From Dipteris shenzhenensis (lineage: Eukaryota > Polypodiophyta > Polypodiopsida > Gleicheniales): a DNA stretch of 64,000 nucleotides. The DNA is taken from NCBI GenBank assembly GCA_047967505.1, contig CM106538.1. One strand, 5' to 3'. The notes under the pieces are model-generated. The model searched no databases. It had not been told where the DNA came from and saw nothing but the letters and a program-made list of their open reading frames with translations. Position 1 is the first letter of the stretch; each line of letters begins with the position of its first letter. The translations under genes and the position numbers were made by a program. Below, in pieces: positions 9,163 to 20,209 of this stretch.

Positions 9163-9580
9163 TCCCCCTCGAGCTCAATCCCAATTCTTGCACACCAAGT
9201 AGGTCTCTGAACTTGTGTAGCTTCTCTGTGCCCAATGCCTTCGTGAATATGTCAGCTACCTGATCCTCTGTGCTGGCATAAACCAGATCAATAAAACCTA
9301 CTAGAACCTTCTCCCACACATAGTGATAATGCACCTCAATGTGCTTTGTTCTAGCATGATAGACTGGGTTATTTGCCAAGTGAATACTGCTCATGTTGTC
9401 ACAATAAATGACAATTGGCCCATCTGTAGACTGATGCATATCATAAAGCAGCTTATGCAACCAAGCTGCCTCACATGCAGCCATTGCTGCACCCCTGTGC
9501 TCAGCCTCTGTGCTCGACAAGGCAACTGTAGGCTGTTTCTTGCTACTCCAAGTGACTGCAGTACTCCCAAAAGAGAACAC
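9128..9580 (-). pseudogene. copia-D RNase H
   Basis: It reads TWSSKKQPTVALSSTEAEHRGA, WLHKLLYDM, IYCDNMSSIHLANNPVYHARTKHIEVHYHYV and VADIFTKAL. The acidic active-site residues are present: Glu in STEAE and Asp in CDNMS. It ends close to the polypurine tract, as expected. Confidence 0.9.
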
Positions 9581-9699
9581 ATATCCATTGGTAGATCATC
9601 TATCACAAATACTACCATCCCAATCAGCATTAGTGTATCCATGCAATTGTATCTGAACCCCAGTCTCCAGTCTCATAAAATAGTCCATACTGCAATGTG

Positions 9700-10688
9700 G
9701 ACTTCACATACCTCAGTATGCGTCTAACCGCATCCAAATGCGGTTTCCTTAGAGCCTGCATAAACTAACTTACCAACCCAACAACATAGCTCAAATCTAG
9801 CCTGGTAATAGTCATATAAATCAAACTTTCTACTATGCGTCTGTACATTGTAGGGTCTTCCAGAAGCTCACCTACATCTGCACTCAACTTCACATTCTGC
9901 TCCAAAGGAACTGAAATAGGCTTACAGCCTATCATCCCATATTTGGATAGCATATCCAATCCATACTGCCTCTACAAGAGCCATATCCCACTCGTGGATC
10001 TAATCACCTCAATGCCCAAGAAGTAACATAGCTCTCCCAAATCCTTCATCTCAAACTTTTGCTTCAATAGCATTTTCACATGAAGGATATCTTCATCACT
10101 ATCACATGTGATGATCAAATCATCAACATAAATGACAAGCAGCATAATGCCTTTCTCTGTTTTTCTTACATAAAGTGAGAAATCTACCTTGCAAATCTGA
10201 AAGCCAATAGTGACAAGATACTGTCCTATCTTGTCAGACCATGCTCTAGGTACTTGCTTCAAGCCATACAAGGCTTTCTTCAACCTGCAAACAAACTCAG
10301 GATGAACAGCATGCACATAACCTGGTGACTCCTCCATATAGACCTCTTCTTGCAAGTCACCATGCAGGAAAGCATTCCTTACATCCATCTGATGTAAAGT
10401 CCATCCCTTTGATGCAGCCATAGCAATGACTGCTCTTATGGTTGCCATCGTTGCAATCGGATTGAATGTTTCTTCATAATCAATGCCATATGTCTGTGCA
10501 TACCCCTTGACAACTAATCTTGCCTTGTATCTGTTCACAAAACCATATGCATTGTGCTTCACCTTATAAACCCACTTGCAGCCAATTGCATTCTTGTCTT
10601 TAGGCAAAGGCACCAATTCCCATGTAGCATTTGCTTCCAAGGCATCCAATTCTTCATCCATGGCTTTCTCCCATTTTTCTTTTCCCAT
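9700..10688 (-). pseudogene. copia-D reverse transcriptase
   Basis: The RVT_2 domain starts KWEKAMDEELDALEANATWELVPLP and contains GCKWVYKVK, YKARLVVKGYAQ, MDVRNAFLHGDL (first catalytic Asp), LKKALYGLKQVPRAW and LLVIYVDDLII (YVDD). It is open from 10688 to 9972 (238 codons). A stop at the end of SGIWLL precedes the next segment (9765-9959, with TMYRRIVESLIYMTITRLDLSY). The polymerase motifs are intact; the C-terminal connection is broken. Confidence 0.92.
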
Positions 10689-10695
10689 GGCTTGC

Positions 10696-11094
10696 TCAAA
10701 AGAAGTGGGTTTTGGTTCTTATCACTTTGACCATATAGGCATAGTGAATGGCTATAAATCCATCATATTTTAGCCTATCCATAGGATATTTAACTCTGGT
10801 AGACCTGTGCAAAATAGGCTCACTACTAGGTACTCTCAAAACATCCCGTGTCTTCCTTACTCCAGGTGTAACAACAAAAGGAATACCCAACTCATCATCA
10901 AGGCTTTGTTCTGAGCCACTGGATTCACCATCCACATAAGAGTGACCTGCATTCACATCAACCATGGGCTGATCTACTTTCTCTTTTCCTTTTCGTGATA
11001 CTTGCATACCACTATTTGCATTGCTTTGAGGAGATTCTCTTGATCTCAATCTACCTATCCATGGTGAAGTATGTGAACCAGTGCTAGAGGACAC
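10696..11094 (-). pseudogene. copia-D integrase-RT linker
   Basis: This Ser/Gly-rich spacer ends in RRSTRVKYPMDRLKYDG. Copia polyproteins almost always have R-R-S-x-R-x-[KR]xPxxxxxY before RT. It is separated from the integrase frame by a stop near 11100. Confidence 0.75.
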
Positions 11095-11198
11095 TATAGG
11101 TCCACTAATATTTTGTGATTGCTACTGTGAATTCTATGCAGCATCAACATTTTGTGCATCTACATCATCAATCACATTTACTGGTTTATACCAGCTGC

Positions 11199-12011
11199 TC
11201 ATCTCATAAAAAAAACATCTCTACTCACTGTAAACTTATGAGTAGAAGGGTTATAGCATCTATACCCTTTCTGATGCAGAGAATAACCAATAAAGATGCA
11301 CTTCTCAGCCTTTGGATCCAACTTGGATCTCAACTCATCTGGCACATGAACATAGGCAATGCAACCAAAAACTTTCAAATGAGAAATATCTGGTTTCCTA
11401 TCAGTATACCTCTCCTCTGGTGTCATGCCATGTATTGCTGTAGTGGGAGTCCTGTTCATTATGTAGACTGCTATAGCAACTGCTTCAGCCCAATAATAAT
11501 CTGGCAGGTCTTTTTCATTGAGCATGGCACGAGCTACCTCTCCAATATGCCTGTTTTTCCTTTCTGCAAGTCCATTTTGCTGTGGGATATGACTGCATGA
11601 ATATTGCTGCTTTATGCCATGCTCCTGCAGGAACCTTGCAAACTCATTTGAGAGGTACTCTCCCCCTCCATCTGACCTTAGGCATTTTATTTGCAAGCCT
11701 GTTTCTTTTTCAAGCATAGATTTAAAGGCTTTGAAATGCCCAAACACTTCACTTTTCTTTTTCATAAAATACACCCAAACTTTTCTTCTGTAGTCATCAA
11801 TAAAAGTGATAAAATAATGACAGCCTCCAATAGATGCAGCTTTAGTAGTCCACACATCAGATTGGATTAATTCCAATGGCCTCTTACTCTCTTGAACATG
11901 TCTAGGAAATGGTTTCCTTGCCTGTTTTCCAAATTGACAGGCTTCACATATCTTATGCATTTCTGCAACCTTGAACTTAGGCAATCTTGCAACAATATTT
12001 TGGGCCTGCAT
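11199..12011 (-). CDS. copia-D integrase (open 270-codon segment)
   Basis: It is uninterrupted for 270 codons. CEACQFGKQARKPFP ends the HHCC zinc region; the histidines lie upstream near 12050 as HKRIGH in a displaced frame. The catalytic core has Asp in LIQSDVWTT, Asp in LRSDGGGEYLS and Glu in NGLAERKNR, the complete D,D-35-E set. The C-terminal part has PEERYTDRKPDISHLKVFGCIAYVH and KCIFIGYS, the usual copia tail. As a domain it looks intact, but it lies in a broken polyprotein. Confidence 0.92.
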   Translation of the reverse strand: MQAQNIVARLPKFKVAEMHKICEACQFGKQARKPFPRHVQESKRPLELIQSDVWTTKAASIGGCHYFITFIDDYRRKVWVYFMKKKSEVFGHFKAFKSMLEKETGLQIKCLRSDGGGEYLSNEFARFLQEHGIKQQYSCSHIPQQNGLAERKNRHIGEVARAMLNEKDLPDYYWAEAVAIAVYIMNRTPTTAIHGMTPEERYTDRKPDISHLKVFGCIAYVHVPDELRSKLDPKAEKCIFIGYSLHQKGYRCYNPSTHKFTVSRDVFFMR

Positions 12012-12238
12012 TAATTTAAGTTGCTGTACATTAACATGACCAATGCGTTTATGCCAGATATCAATATCTGCAACTACACCGGTCCCATGTGCAACATTGT
12101 TGCACTCAATTCAGGCATGTCCACATCCAACGTAAACATCCTGCCCTTCTTCTTCCCTTTTGCTATCAAGTGACCTTTATTTTTCATATCCTCAATAAAG
12201 CATCCATGAGGATTGCTCAACCATTTGACCAATAAAAA

Positions 12239-12511
12239 TCAGGTTCTTGGTGATATTTGGGACATGAAATACATCAGACACATATTTCTTTTTCCCATCC
12301 TACATAGACAAAGGAACTTTACCAATCTGCACAATAGGATGTGCAGTATCATCACCAATCTCCAAAATCCTGGTCTTTCCATTTTTCTTGCATCCTGCAT
12401 CCATTCCGCATGACCTGTCATGTGGTTTGATGCACCTGAGTCAACATACCACACATCATTGCTTTCTTCTTCACTTTTCACAGAATTGGTCATGTGCTGC
12501 ACCATAAACAA
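12239..12511 (-). pseudogene. copia-D aspartic protease
   Basis: DVWYVDSGASNHMTGHAEWM carries the DSGAS active site and the following HMT, typical of copia protease. The open piece then goes out of frame: DWKIPLSM-type residues expected before the integrase are displaced. It would mature the polyprotein. Confidence 0.88.
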
Positions 12512-12532
12512 ATGCTCATTTCTATCGTCACC

Positions 12533-13465
12533 CTATCTACTAGAGGATGCATAATTGCCTTGCTGCAATTTTCCATTCATGATGTCATTTTGCTTTTTAT
12601 AGCAGTCTTTAGCCATATGACCCATTTTACCACAGTAGTAGCATTCAACATTGTTGTTTGCATTTTGGCCTCTCTGCCATCCACCACGACCTCTTTGGCT
12701 TCCCTTGCCTCTAAAGTTACCACGTCCTCCTCCATAGGAATGGTTTTCTTGAATTTGCTGCATATTCTGATTTCTGCCTTGGCCTCCAGATCTGGCCTGC
12801 TCTACCTTTGCCTCTACCTCTTCCAGCATTTGAGTAGAAGACATCTTCTTTTGAAGTTCGTCCTGAAGAAGATGCACCACCATTTCTCTGATCTTTAGAA
12901 ATTAGAAGAGCAATCAACTCCTCAAAATTAAGAAATTTTTCACGGACGACAATGGATGTCCAGAATTGTGCATAATTCTTTCCTAGACCATTCAAGGTCA
13001 CAGAAACTAAATCATCATGTTCCACTGGCGACCCAATGGAAGCAAGTGCATCTGCAATCTTCTTCACCTTCATGTGGTAGTCATTGATGCTCCTATTTTC
13101 TCTCTGCACATTATGCAACTCCTGCTTGAGCTGCATTTTCCTGGCTTGCGTATTTGTGCTATACATTTTTGTCAAAGTATCCCACACCTCCTTCGACATG
13201 CTTGCATCCTGAATATGCATAATCATAGAATCTGAAATATTGATAGACAGCCAATACATAACTTTTTTGGCTCTCTCATGCCATCCTTTAAATGCCTGCA
13301 ACTCCTGTTGATTGGGAACATTAGGAATAACTGGTTCTTGTTTAGCTTCAGTAATGAACTCCCAATAGCCTTTTCCCTTAAGGAAATTCATCATTCTAAA
13401 CTCCCATGCTAGGAAGTTATTCTTGTCAAGCTTTTCAGTGACTATCTATGAGCATCAGATGCCAT
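12533..13465 (-). pseudogene. copia-D gag with CCHC zinc knuckle
   Basis: The likely start is the ATG at 13465 (MASDA), as in copia-F. A small indel and a stop just after it shift the frame, and the long open part runs 13394-12717. It contains WEFITEAK, VMYWLSINISDSM, SKEVWDTLTKMY, LKQELHNVQRENRSINDYHMKVKKIADAL and FEELIALLIS, the UBN2-type copia gag. After a shift the Arg/Gly-rich tail and the knuckle CYYCGKMGHMAKDCY (CX2CX4HX4C) follow near 12650-12600. Nucleocapsid and capsid role. Confidence 0.9.
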
Positions 13466-13987
13466 TAGAGACCATTGCAAATATATTCTGTCACTGCAAA
13501 AAACACAACTTCTGCCTCACAAGGGCAATTTTGCAAAACTGACAAAAGTGGTATTTGACCACACAATCACTTCCTAGTGATGATTATGCATCAATAGGCA
13601 ATAAGAATGATTCTGTCACTCCCAATATCTCTGTAGACAGGAATACGATGCAATTTCTGCGGTAACTTTTCACCGACTTGCGGAACAGTGATCGCACAGG
13701 ACACCTTTCTGAGTGCCTGCGAAAAACTTCTGGCCCCGAAACGGGCCCCGAAATAGCCTCAAATAAAAAAAATAATGTCACCAAGGGCTTCGCACCATCT
13801 CGTAGCATATATTGCCCTCTCGTCGCACCGCGAAGGGCATCCCAATCTAAGACAGTGCACTCTTGCACTTTTCGGTTGTGCTACCTACAGAGATTTGCTC
13901 CCAAACTCGAGAAAGGAAAGCAACACCGATCCTCTTACCGAGACACTGCAAACTTGGTTTGCTTTCTTGAGCTCCTTACCATGAACC

Positions 13988-14001
13988 GAGCTCTGATACC
14001 A
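13988..14001 (-). other. Primer-binding site of copia-D
   Basis: The minus strand reads TGGTATCAGAGCTC immediately after the LTR end CTTCACA. It matches the plant initiator-Met tRNA primer site. Confidence 0.9.
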
Positions 14002-14357
14002 TGTGAAGAGAGTGGGAGAGGTAAGGAGTCTCACTTGCAGCTTTCTCACATACACAATGGGGGAATACACACAAAGGTGGAGGCTGAAAATAGTTGTCCT
14101 CTTGTTAGTTGTGAAAGCCAAAAGAACTGTCTCTTAATACAAAAGGAATAGATGAACCCTATATGTGGGTCTCAAACTAAACTCATCTAACCTAGGTGGC
14201 ATACTAACTGAGCCACTAACTAGAGTACATAAAGATAGCTATCATCCAGCTATTATTCATGGGCAATGTACCAACTGCATTTGCAGCTAACAAGTCGGTG
14301 ACATAAATGTACAACAGTCACCCTGGCATATCACGAGTGGAGCTTGATATCTCAACA
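14002..14357 (-). repeat. 5' LTR of copia-D
   Basis: This 356-bp repeat begins TGTGAAGAG and ends ATCTCAACA on the plus strand. The primer-binding site abuts it with no spacer on the left, and the target duplication GAAGA follows on the right. Confidence 0.92.
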
Positions 14358-14362
14358 GAAGA

Positions 14363-15172
14363 TGCATAAGACACCCATGCGGGATGTGAAAATGAGGAGA
14401 ATCACTTTCCTGGTGTGAATCCACCCACATATGTTGATAGACAACAAGTTGTTGATGCACCAAATGTGTAGGAAATGGTTACCACCAGGTTCTCCCACAG
14501 GCACACAATCGCCTAATGGTGGAAATAATGAGCCAAATGAGGCTGATATGCAGGCAGGACAACAAGCTGAAATGCCCTTGAGAAGATCAGCTAGAGTATC
14601 TAGACTACCTTATAGGTTTGTTCCAGGGGTAGACTATGTGATGCTTACTGATTGTGGGGAGCCTTCTTGATGTGCGAGGATCAGCACGAGTGGGAGTATG
14701 CGATGCAATAAGAGATGAGTTCACTCATGAAGAATAAGACTTGGGACTTGGTTTCTTTGCCACAAGGAAAGAAAGCATTGCCATGTAAATGAGTCTACAA
14801 GATGATGGTCACAGGTGATGATGTGCCTAAGTACAAGGCTCGTTTGGTTGCTAAAGGGCTCAAACAAGAGAAGGGTGTGGATTTTAATGAGATCTTCTCT
14901 CCGGTTGTGAAGATGGCCACACTTAGATGTGTACTTGGACTTGTGGCAGTAGAGGATATGGAGCTTATGCAGATGGATGTCAAGGTAGCTTTCTTGCATG
15001 GGGATCTACATTAGGAAATTTACATAGTACAGCTGGAAGGCTTTGAATAAAATGGCAAAGAGCATTTGATTTGCAAGCTAAAAAAGAGTCTCTATGGCCT
15101 TAAGCAAGCACCTAGAGAATGGTATTAGAAGTTTGATGCTTTCAGTCAGTCCTAGGGTTTCAGAAGAAGTGA
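14363..15172 (+). pseudogene. copia-C linker and truncated reverse transcriptase
   Basis: After the copia-D target duplication the copia-C linker continues (RRSARVSRLPYRF). The RVT_2 domain follows with stops: WEYAM, KNKTWDLVSLP, YKARLVAKGLKQEKGVDF, FSPVVKMATLR and then MDVKVAFLHGDL, the first catalytic Asp motif. Homology continues through LKKSLYGLKQAPREWY and then stops near 15172, so the YVDD motif and RNase H are lost. Confidence 0.85.
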
Positions 15173-15670
15173 GATTGATCACTGGATAATAGCCAGGGTC
15201 CAGACTTAAGTCTGACTAATGTCAAAAAGAGGAAAAGGTAGTACAAAACATACAAAGAACTGAGACAATTACTTATAGTTCAAAACATGATGTGGTGGAT
15301 AAGACCACTACTACTGGCTATTAGGAATAGTTATAACTATCCCTATAGTTACAAAATTATCCACTACTCACTAATGTGACTTGCCTTTACTAGGGGTGTA
15401 CTAACCCTCCTTGGGTGAAGTCCATGTGGGTGGAGAGGTCACCCTCAACACCTTGCACTCCCGGTGGTAAAACTTTGTGCAAAAAGTGGAAGACTCGAAC
15501 CCTTACTAGAAATAGTCCATCAGATGGAGCTAGATGGTGTGGGTTGAGTTTAGATCTATTACTGCTACCTTAGCAACAATGGGGTCTGCTTCCTCTGTAT
15601 CTTCCCTGTAGGTGTCATTCAACTCTAGTTCCTCCTTAATTTTTGCCTCTGCCTCTTCACTGTGATAGCT

Positions 15671-16164
15671 TTTTATCACCTCTCGCCACCTGCTTGTCGG
15701 CCCATGCGATGACTCGGAGGTGTCTCTCTTACCTTTCCTCCCCTCCCACCTGCCTACCCTTCTTATATGCCCCCTTTTATACCTCCCTATTCATGTGCTC
15801 CCCCTTTATGCCTCTCCGAACTCTGTAATCCTTATTTCTCATAACATTCCCTTTATTCTTTTATTACTCTCTTAATAGTTTATTATACTTATTCCCCCCT
15901 ATCCATGTAATTGCCTCCTCTATTAAAGCTTTTTTAAAGTTATTTTTTATATCTTTAATGCAATTCCTCATTTCTTTCCTTCACCACATTTATTTCTACC
16001 TATTTCTAAACCCTTAAATTATTTTCACTACTTAGCCTCTCTAATGTGACTTGTCTCCATTCTACCTCTTTTTGACTACATTGTACTAACCCTTAAATAT
16101 TGATTTTTTTCATGATATTTTTTGAATTCTTTTCACCTATATTTTAAGGTTACCTTGACCTAAC
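15671..16164 (+). repeat. Direct repeat, copy 1 of 2
   Basis: It matches 16529-17040 over its whole length with many substitutions and small indels, from 'ttatcacctcTYGCCACCT' to 'TACCTTGACCTAAC'. No TG...CA ends, primer site or target duplication are visible, so segmental tandem duplication is more likely than an LTR pair. Confidence 0.75.
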
Positions 16165-16528
16165 TCCTCCGACTCTACCCGCCCCTGACTCCTCACTCCT
16201 CCCTGACTGCTCATTGTTTTGCACACCAAACTCTCCGCAACCCTTGCCCGACTTTTCATCACCCTTCTCCACTAAATTTGCTAAAACTGATTGCACGTGC
16301 ATCCCTTTATATGCTTCCCTCCCCCTCTTCATTTCCTACCTAGCTCTGTGCCCATGCCTTATGACTCCTGCATCATTACCTTCCACCCCTGCCACCATAC
16401 TTGTTCACATGTTGCCAAACTGTGCTATGTGCCATCATTGTCTACCTTTGATATCGCTACCTGCAACCTCGACAGCCCATTCGGCCCTTTTGCCTATAAT
16501 CTGCGATAGATTTTGGCCCATTTGACTC

Positions 16529-17040
16529 CTTTATCACCTCTTGCCACCTACTTGTCGACCCATGCAATGACTTAGAGGTGTCTCTCTTGCCTTTCCTCTA
16601 CCCCCCACCCGCCCTGCCCCTCTATACACCCCCTTTTACATCTCCCTATACACCCCCTCCCCTTTTACACCTCTCCTAACTCTAAAATCCTTATATCTCG
16701 TAACCTTCCTTGTATTCTTTTATTACTCTCTAAATAGTTTATTCTACTTAATCCCCCCTATACACGTAATTCCCTCCTCTCTTAAAACATTTTTAATCTA
16801 TTTTTTATATCCTTAATCTAATTCCTCATTTCTCTCCTTCACAACCTTTATTTCTACCTATTTCTAAATCCTTTATTTATTTTCACTACTTTCTATTTTA
16901 TTTTTATTAGCCTCTCTAATGTGAGTTGTCTCCCTTGTACCTCTTTTCGACTACATTATACTAACCCTTAAGTATTGATTTTTTTCATGAAATTTTAAGA
17001 ATTCTTTTCGTCTATATTATTTAAGCTACCTTGACCTAAC
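16529..17040 (+). repeat. Direct repeat, copy 2 of 2
   Basis: Second copy of 15671-16164, about 860 bp downstream. It is slightly longer because of an insertion 'tttctattttatttttat' near 16890. Confidence 0.75.
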
Positions 17041-17872
17041 CTTTTTTCACATATATTTTTCTCCTTTATCTTGTAGATGTCTTTGACATGCTTATGCTTA
17101 TTGTTTTCTTTTAAAAAGACACTTTCTTACTCCTTTCATAAATTTCCTTTCACTCACATATCTAATTCATAACCCCCGTTTTTTTTATTGGACCTCCCCT
17201 TTAAGAGTTCCCTCCATTTTTTATTCCAATTTAATGCATTCCTAACTACCCTATTCCCTCCCCCTACACCTCCATCTTTTAGATTCATAAATTTACTTAG
17301 AGTTGTTATAATTTTGTGGCTAACCTTCTATGTTTTATTGTGCTTTTGATGTGACAAGGGAGGGGTGTGTATGACACCTGTCTATCCAACTAAGGTTTAA
17401 ATTGGTTCTTACCATGCTTCTCTTGTTGGATGGTGGGAGGTATGCAAACTCCCCTCTTCAATAAAAATGATTCTTGATACTACTTATCAAAGCCCAACTT
17501 TTTATGCGATTATGTATTTTGCAAACCTTTGCAAAATGCTACCTCTTGATGACATTTGTACAAACATTAGTAGGTTCTCAATTACATGTCAGAACTTTTC
17601 CAATAAATACAGTAGTTTCTTTCTTTGATCTCATTTATCAAACTCCACATTATGTTCATTTCACTATGATAATAGTGTTGTCAAAGTCTACCACATACAC
17701 ACACACACAAATATTTCTCAATAAATTGTGCTCACACACGGATGATGTCCTCCCCAATTATCAAAATAACCCCCATTATATTTTATTTCTTACCCTTGCT
17801 AATTTTATTAATAATATAATTTTTTATTATTAATGATTATTTCCATTATTATTTTCATTTTATTTTATTCAT

Positions 17873-17874
<2 letters not shown>

Positions 17875-17925
<51 letters not shown>

Positions 17926-17927
17926 AT
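17875..17927. repeat. (AT)n / (GTAT)n microsatellite
   Basis: About 20 uninterrupted TA units are followed by GTAT units. Confidence 0.9.
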
Positions 17928-18761
17928 TTAATGACAGTCTGCATATTTATATATTTATGAATATATTATAAGAAACCCCTTTCTATTTAGTCATATATAT
18001 AAAGCCCCCTCAATAATGACCTTGCTTTTTTAAATTTTACCTATACTTCACTCATTCATATTTTTACTTTTTTCTAAACTACTCCTTACCTCTTGCTTTA
18101 TATATATGTTTATATATATATATATATTCCAATTATCTATTGCCCCCACCCCCCATGTTCTCCCTCTTATTTGAAATTATACCCTTATAGTGTACATGTA
18201 TTGCCTTTACACACACACACACATACACACATAGTTAACTCACAAAAAGCACTCTAAACACTTACACATTACAAGACACACTTAGGCACTTGCAAGATAC
18301 ACCCACACACAAACCCTACCCATTACAACCAACCATCCCCTCACCCTCCACTCTTTCTCCTTGCATAATGGACATTGCCTCCTTACGTGCCATGATTTCC
18401 CATGCGCAACTAGCTCTCCTTATCCTCTCCATTTATATCTCCTTTGCATCGCCATTTCACTCAAGGTCTTCATAGCCACCTTTTGCAAGTTTTCCTTCAT
18501 TCAAACCTCTATTGTGTCCACTAGTAGCTCGGCTATCAACCCATTAGCTTCCCATGGATTTTCTTCTCTAGGCTGTAGCCTTCTCTCCTCTATAAGTCTA
18601 CTACTTACTCCATGATCAAGGTTGTCATGGGAACTTGTAAGGTCTCCTTCTTCCTTAGCATTCAACTGCCAGCACTATGGTTCTCATTGCAAGAAGCTTA
18701 GCTGTCCACTAGCAGCTCATAGTTGCTATCTTTTCTCTACATTGAGGTAGTGTGTTTGCAG

Positions 18762-18835
18762 TAGCTACTACTATCCGATGGAGAATTCCGTCTTAATAGT
18801 AGTTGCTACTATCTGATGGAGAATTTTGTCTTTAT
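18762..18835. repeat. Tandem duplication of a 37-bp unit
   Basis: 'agtagctactactatccgat' plus 'ggagaattccgtctt' is repeated as 'agtagttgctactatctgat' plus 'ggagaattttgtctt'. Confidence 0.75.
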
Positions 18836-19059
18836 GACTCCTCTTTACTTTTAGCATCGCTTCTGTCTCTTTCTGCTCACTAAATCCTGTGAGCCTAATG
18901 GTGTCCCCCTTACCATCTTTACGATTTAACAGGCACGAAACTCAAAGTTAAAGATGCTTTAACATGTGTCTTTGATCCAGTTCATGGCTTTACGTAGTTC
19001 CATTGCACTTTTATGTCTCCCTTACCTCTGATGGGCACCATCCGGGTAGGCAAGGCCCT

Positions 19060-19408
19060 AAGGGGGGTTTGGGGGGGGTGGTTGAAGAGGGGGGGGAAGG
19101 GAGGGGAGGTTGAGAGGACAGGGGGAGGGGGGGGGGTGGGAGGGGAGGGAAGGGGGGGGGGGGGGGTTGTAGAGGGGGGAGGTGGGGGAGAGGGGGGGGG
19201 GGGGGGGGGGGATGGAGGTGGGGGTGAAGGGGGAGGGGGGGGAGAGCGGGTGGTGGTGGTGGAGGGGTGTGGGTGGGGGAGAGTGGTGGTTGGGGGGGGG
19301 GGGAGGGGGAGAGGGGGGAGGAGGGGGGTTGAGGCCAGGGTGGAGGGGGTTGAGGCCAGGGTGGAGGGGTGGAGGACGAGAGGGGGGTGGAGATGGAGGG
19401 GGGTGGAA
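19060..19408 (+). repeat. G-rich tract, potential G-quadruplex region
   Basis: About 350 bp of the plus strand consist of G runs (up to about 20 in a row) with scattered T, A and GT. Every frame here is open on both strands only because of composition (poly-Gly or poly-Pro); I do not treat it as coding. A short 'gaggccagggtggaggg' unit is repeated at its right end. Confidence 0.9.
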
Positions 19409-19410
19409 AC

Positions 19411-19873
19411 TTGATAGAAATTCAAAGGGAGGAGGAGATGATCACCTCCAACGCTCTCCCAAGTCTTTCTTGATGCAACATGATTGTTGAGGGCGAATGG
19501 ATGGTGGGTGGATGGCTAGGTTATCACTGTGAGAATGGCTCAAAATAACTCACCAATCAGGATGAGAGTAGGGTGGTGGTTGATGGAGAGGGAGGAGGGT
19601 CTTGCATAGGGCTCGGAATGGGGAAGAGGATGGAGGCTAGATGTAGAATGAGGGGGTGGAGTGGGTTTTAATAGGAATGGGTTTAGGGCTGGGGTAATAA
19701 ACCCTAAACTCTTCTCGAGCCGTAACTTTTCATGGTTAGCTCGGATCCCTCTTCTGTAAAAACGTGAAATGTTCGAAATTGCGAGCTCTATACAATGATG
19801 CCTTAATATTAGATAGCATGATTTGTTCTTCAATTGGTTTCTTTTTAAGAAATAAAGAAAATTTCTTAAGGTA
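19411..19873. other. Non-coding stretch left of gypsy-E
   Basis: No gene recognised. It contains purine-rich sequence up to about 19660 and then AT-rich sequence to the gypsy-E LTR start. An AAG/CTT-rich inverted word pair ('ctttttaagaaa' / 'tttcttaag') lies next to the LTR boundary. Confidence 0.5.
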
Positions 19874-20071
19874 TGATAAATCTTAAAGGATGAGGATAGC
19901 CAAAATCCTCTCTAGAAAACATCCAATCATACTTGCAAAATCAAGATCTAGAGAGAGAAAGTAAAGCCTACACTTTTGGAGATCCCTCCACTTTGTGTAG
20001 AGACCCAAAAGGTCCCCCCACTTTGTGTAGAGGCCCAAAAGGTCCCCCCCAAAAGTGGAGAGACCAACATG

Positions 20072-20079
20072 TATAAATA
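20072..20079 (+). promoter_or_regulatory. TATA box in gypsy-E 5' LTR
   Basis: TATAAATA is conserved at the same place in the 3' LTR (39991-39998). It follows the duplicated ACTTTGTGTAGAG words and is the best candidate for the U3 core promoter. Confidence 0.55.
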
Positions 20080-20209
20080 TCTCTCAAATGGAATGAAGCT
20101 CCCACTCTTTGGGATTCGGTGTTCAAGCTCTCTATTATGTTCATGCAATTGATTTCCATTGCGTCCATGCTCTTTTACACTATCGTGTTCTAGCATGCCC
20201 TTACCCTTG

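Larger units (their letters stand above)
8805..14357 (-). mobile_element. Full-length Ty1/copia retrotransposon (copia-D) with 5-bp target duplication
   Basis: LTRs at 8805-9162 and 14002-14357 flank gag, protease, integrase, RT and RNase H in copia order on the minus strand. The primer-binding site TGGTATCAGAGCTC touches the right LTR (13988-14001). The polypurine tract GAGGGGGAG touches the left LTR. The target duplication GAAGA is perfect (8800-8804 and 14358-14362). All catalytic motifs are readable, but gag, RT and linker contain a few stops or shifts, so this copy is recently dead rather than active. It sits inside copia-C. A second copy of the family is at 33733-38946. Confidence 0.93.
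5501..15172 (+). mobile_element. Ty1/copia element (copia-C), degenerate, split by two younger insertions
   Basis: In order on the plus strand are gag (5501-6140), protease (6155-6400), the first part of integrase (about 6520-7140), the rest of integrase and its linker (8560-8804), a linker and reverse transcriptase (14363-15172). This is the copia order PR-INT-RT. The pieces at 7140/8560 and 8804/14363 rejoin logically once the insertions at 7141-8559 and 8805-14357 are removed. RNase H and the 3' LTR are absent: homology stops in the RT near 15172. Many stops and shifts make it a fossil, older than both insertions. Confidence 0.85.
15173..19058. other. Gene-free, pyrimidine-rich region
   Basis: No credible coding frame. 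It holds a direct duplication (15671-16164 / 16529-17040), AT and CA microsatellites (17690-17930, 18090-18230) and a short 37-bp duplication (18762-18835). The remaining parts are C/T- and T-rich with no recognisable element ends. A third, shorter similarity to the duplicated block ('ctaatgtgacttgcc') occurs near 15371. Confidence 0.6.

Noticed and set aside
9323-9727. Plus-strand 134-codon frame opposite copia-D RNase H
   Set aside because: Shadow of the minus-strand RNase H/RT sequence. Likewise 11115-11600, 12494-12898 and 35886-36263.
15671-17040. LTR pair of a small retrotransposon
   Set aside because: No TG...CA ends, primer site, purine tract or target duplication at the repeat borders.
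18982-19490. Long open frames on both strands (Gly- or Pro-rich)
   Set aside because: They overlap a G-rich low-complexity tract; openness follows from base composition.
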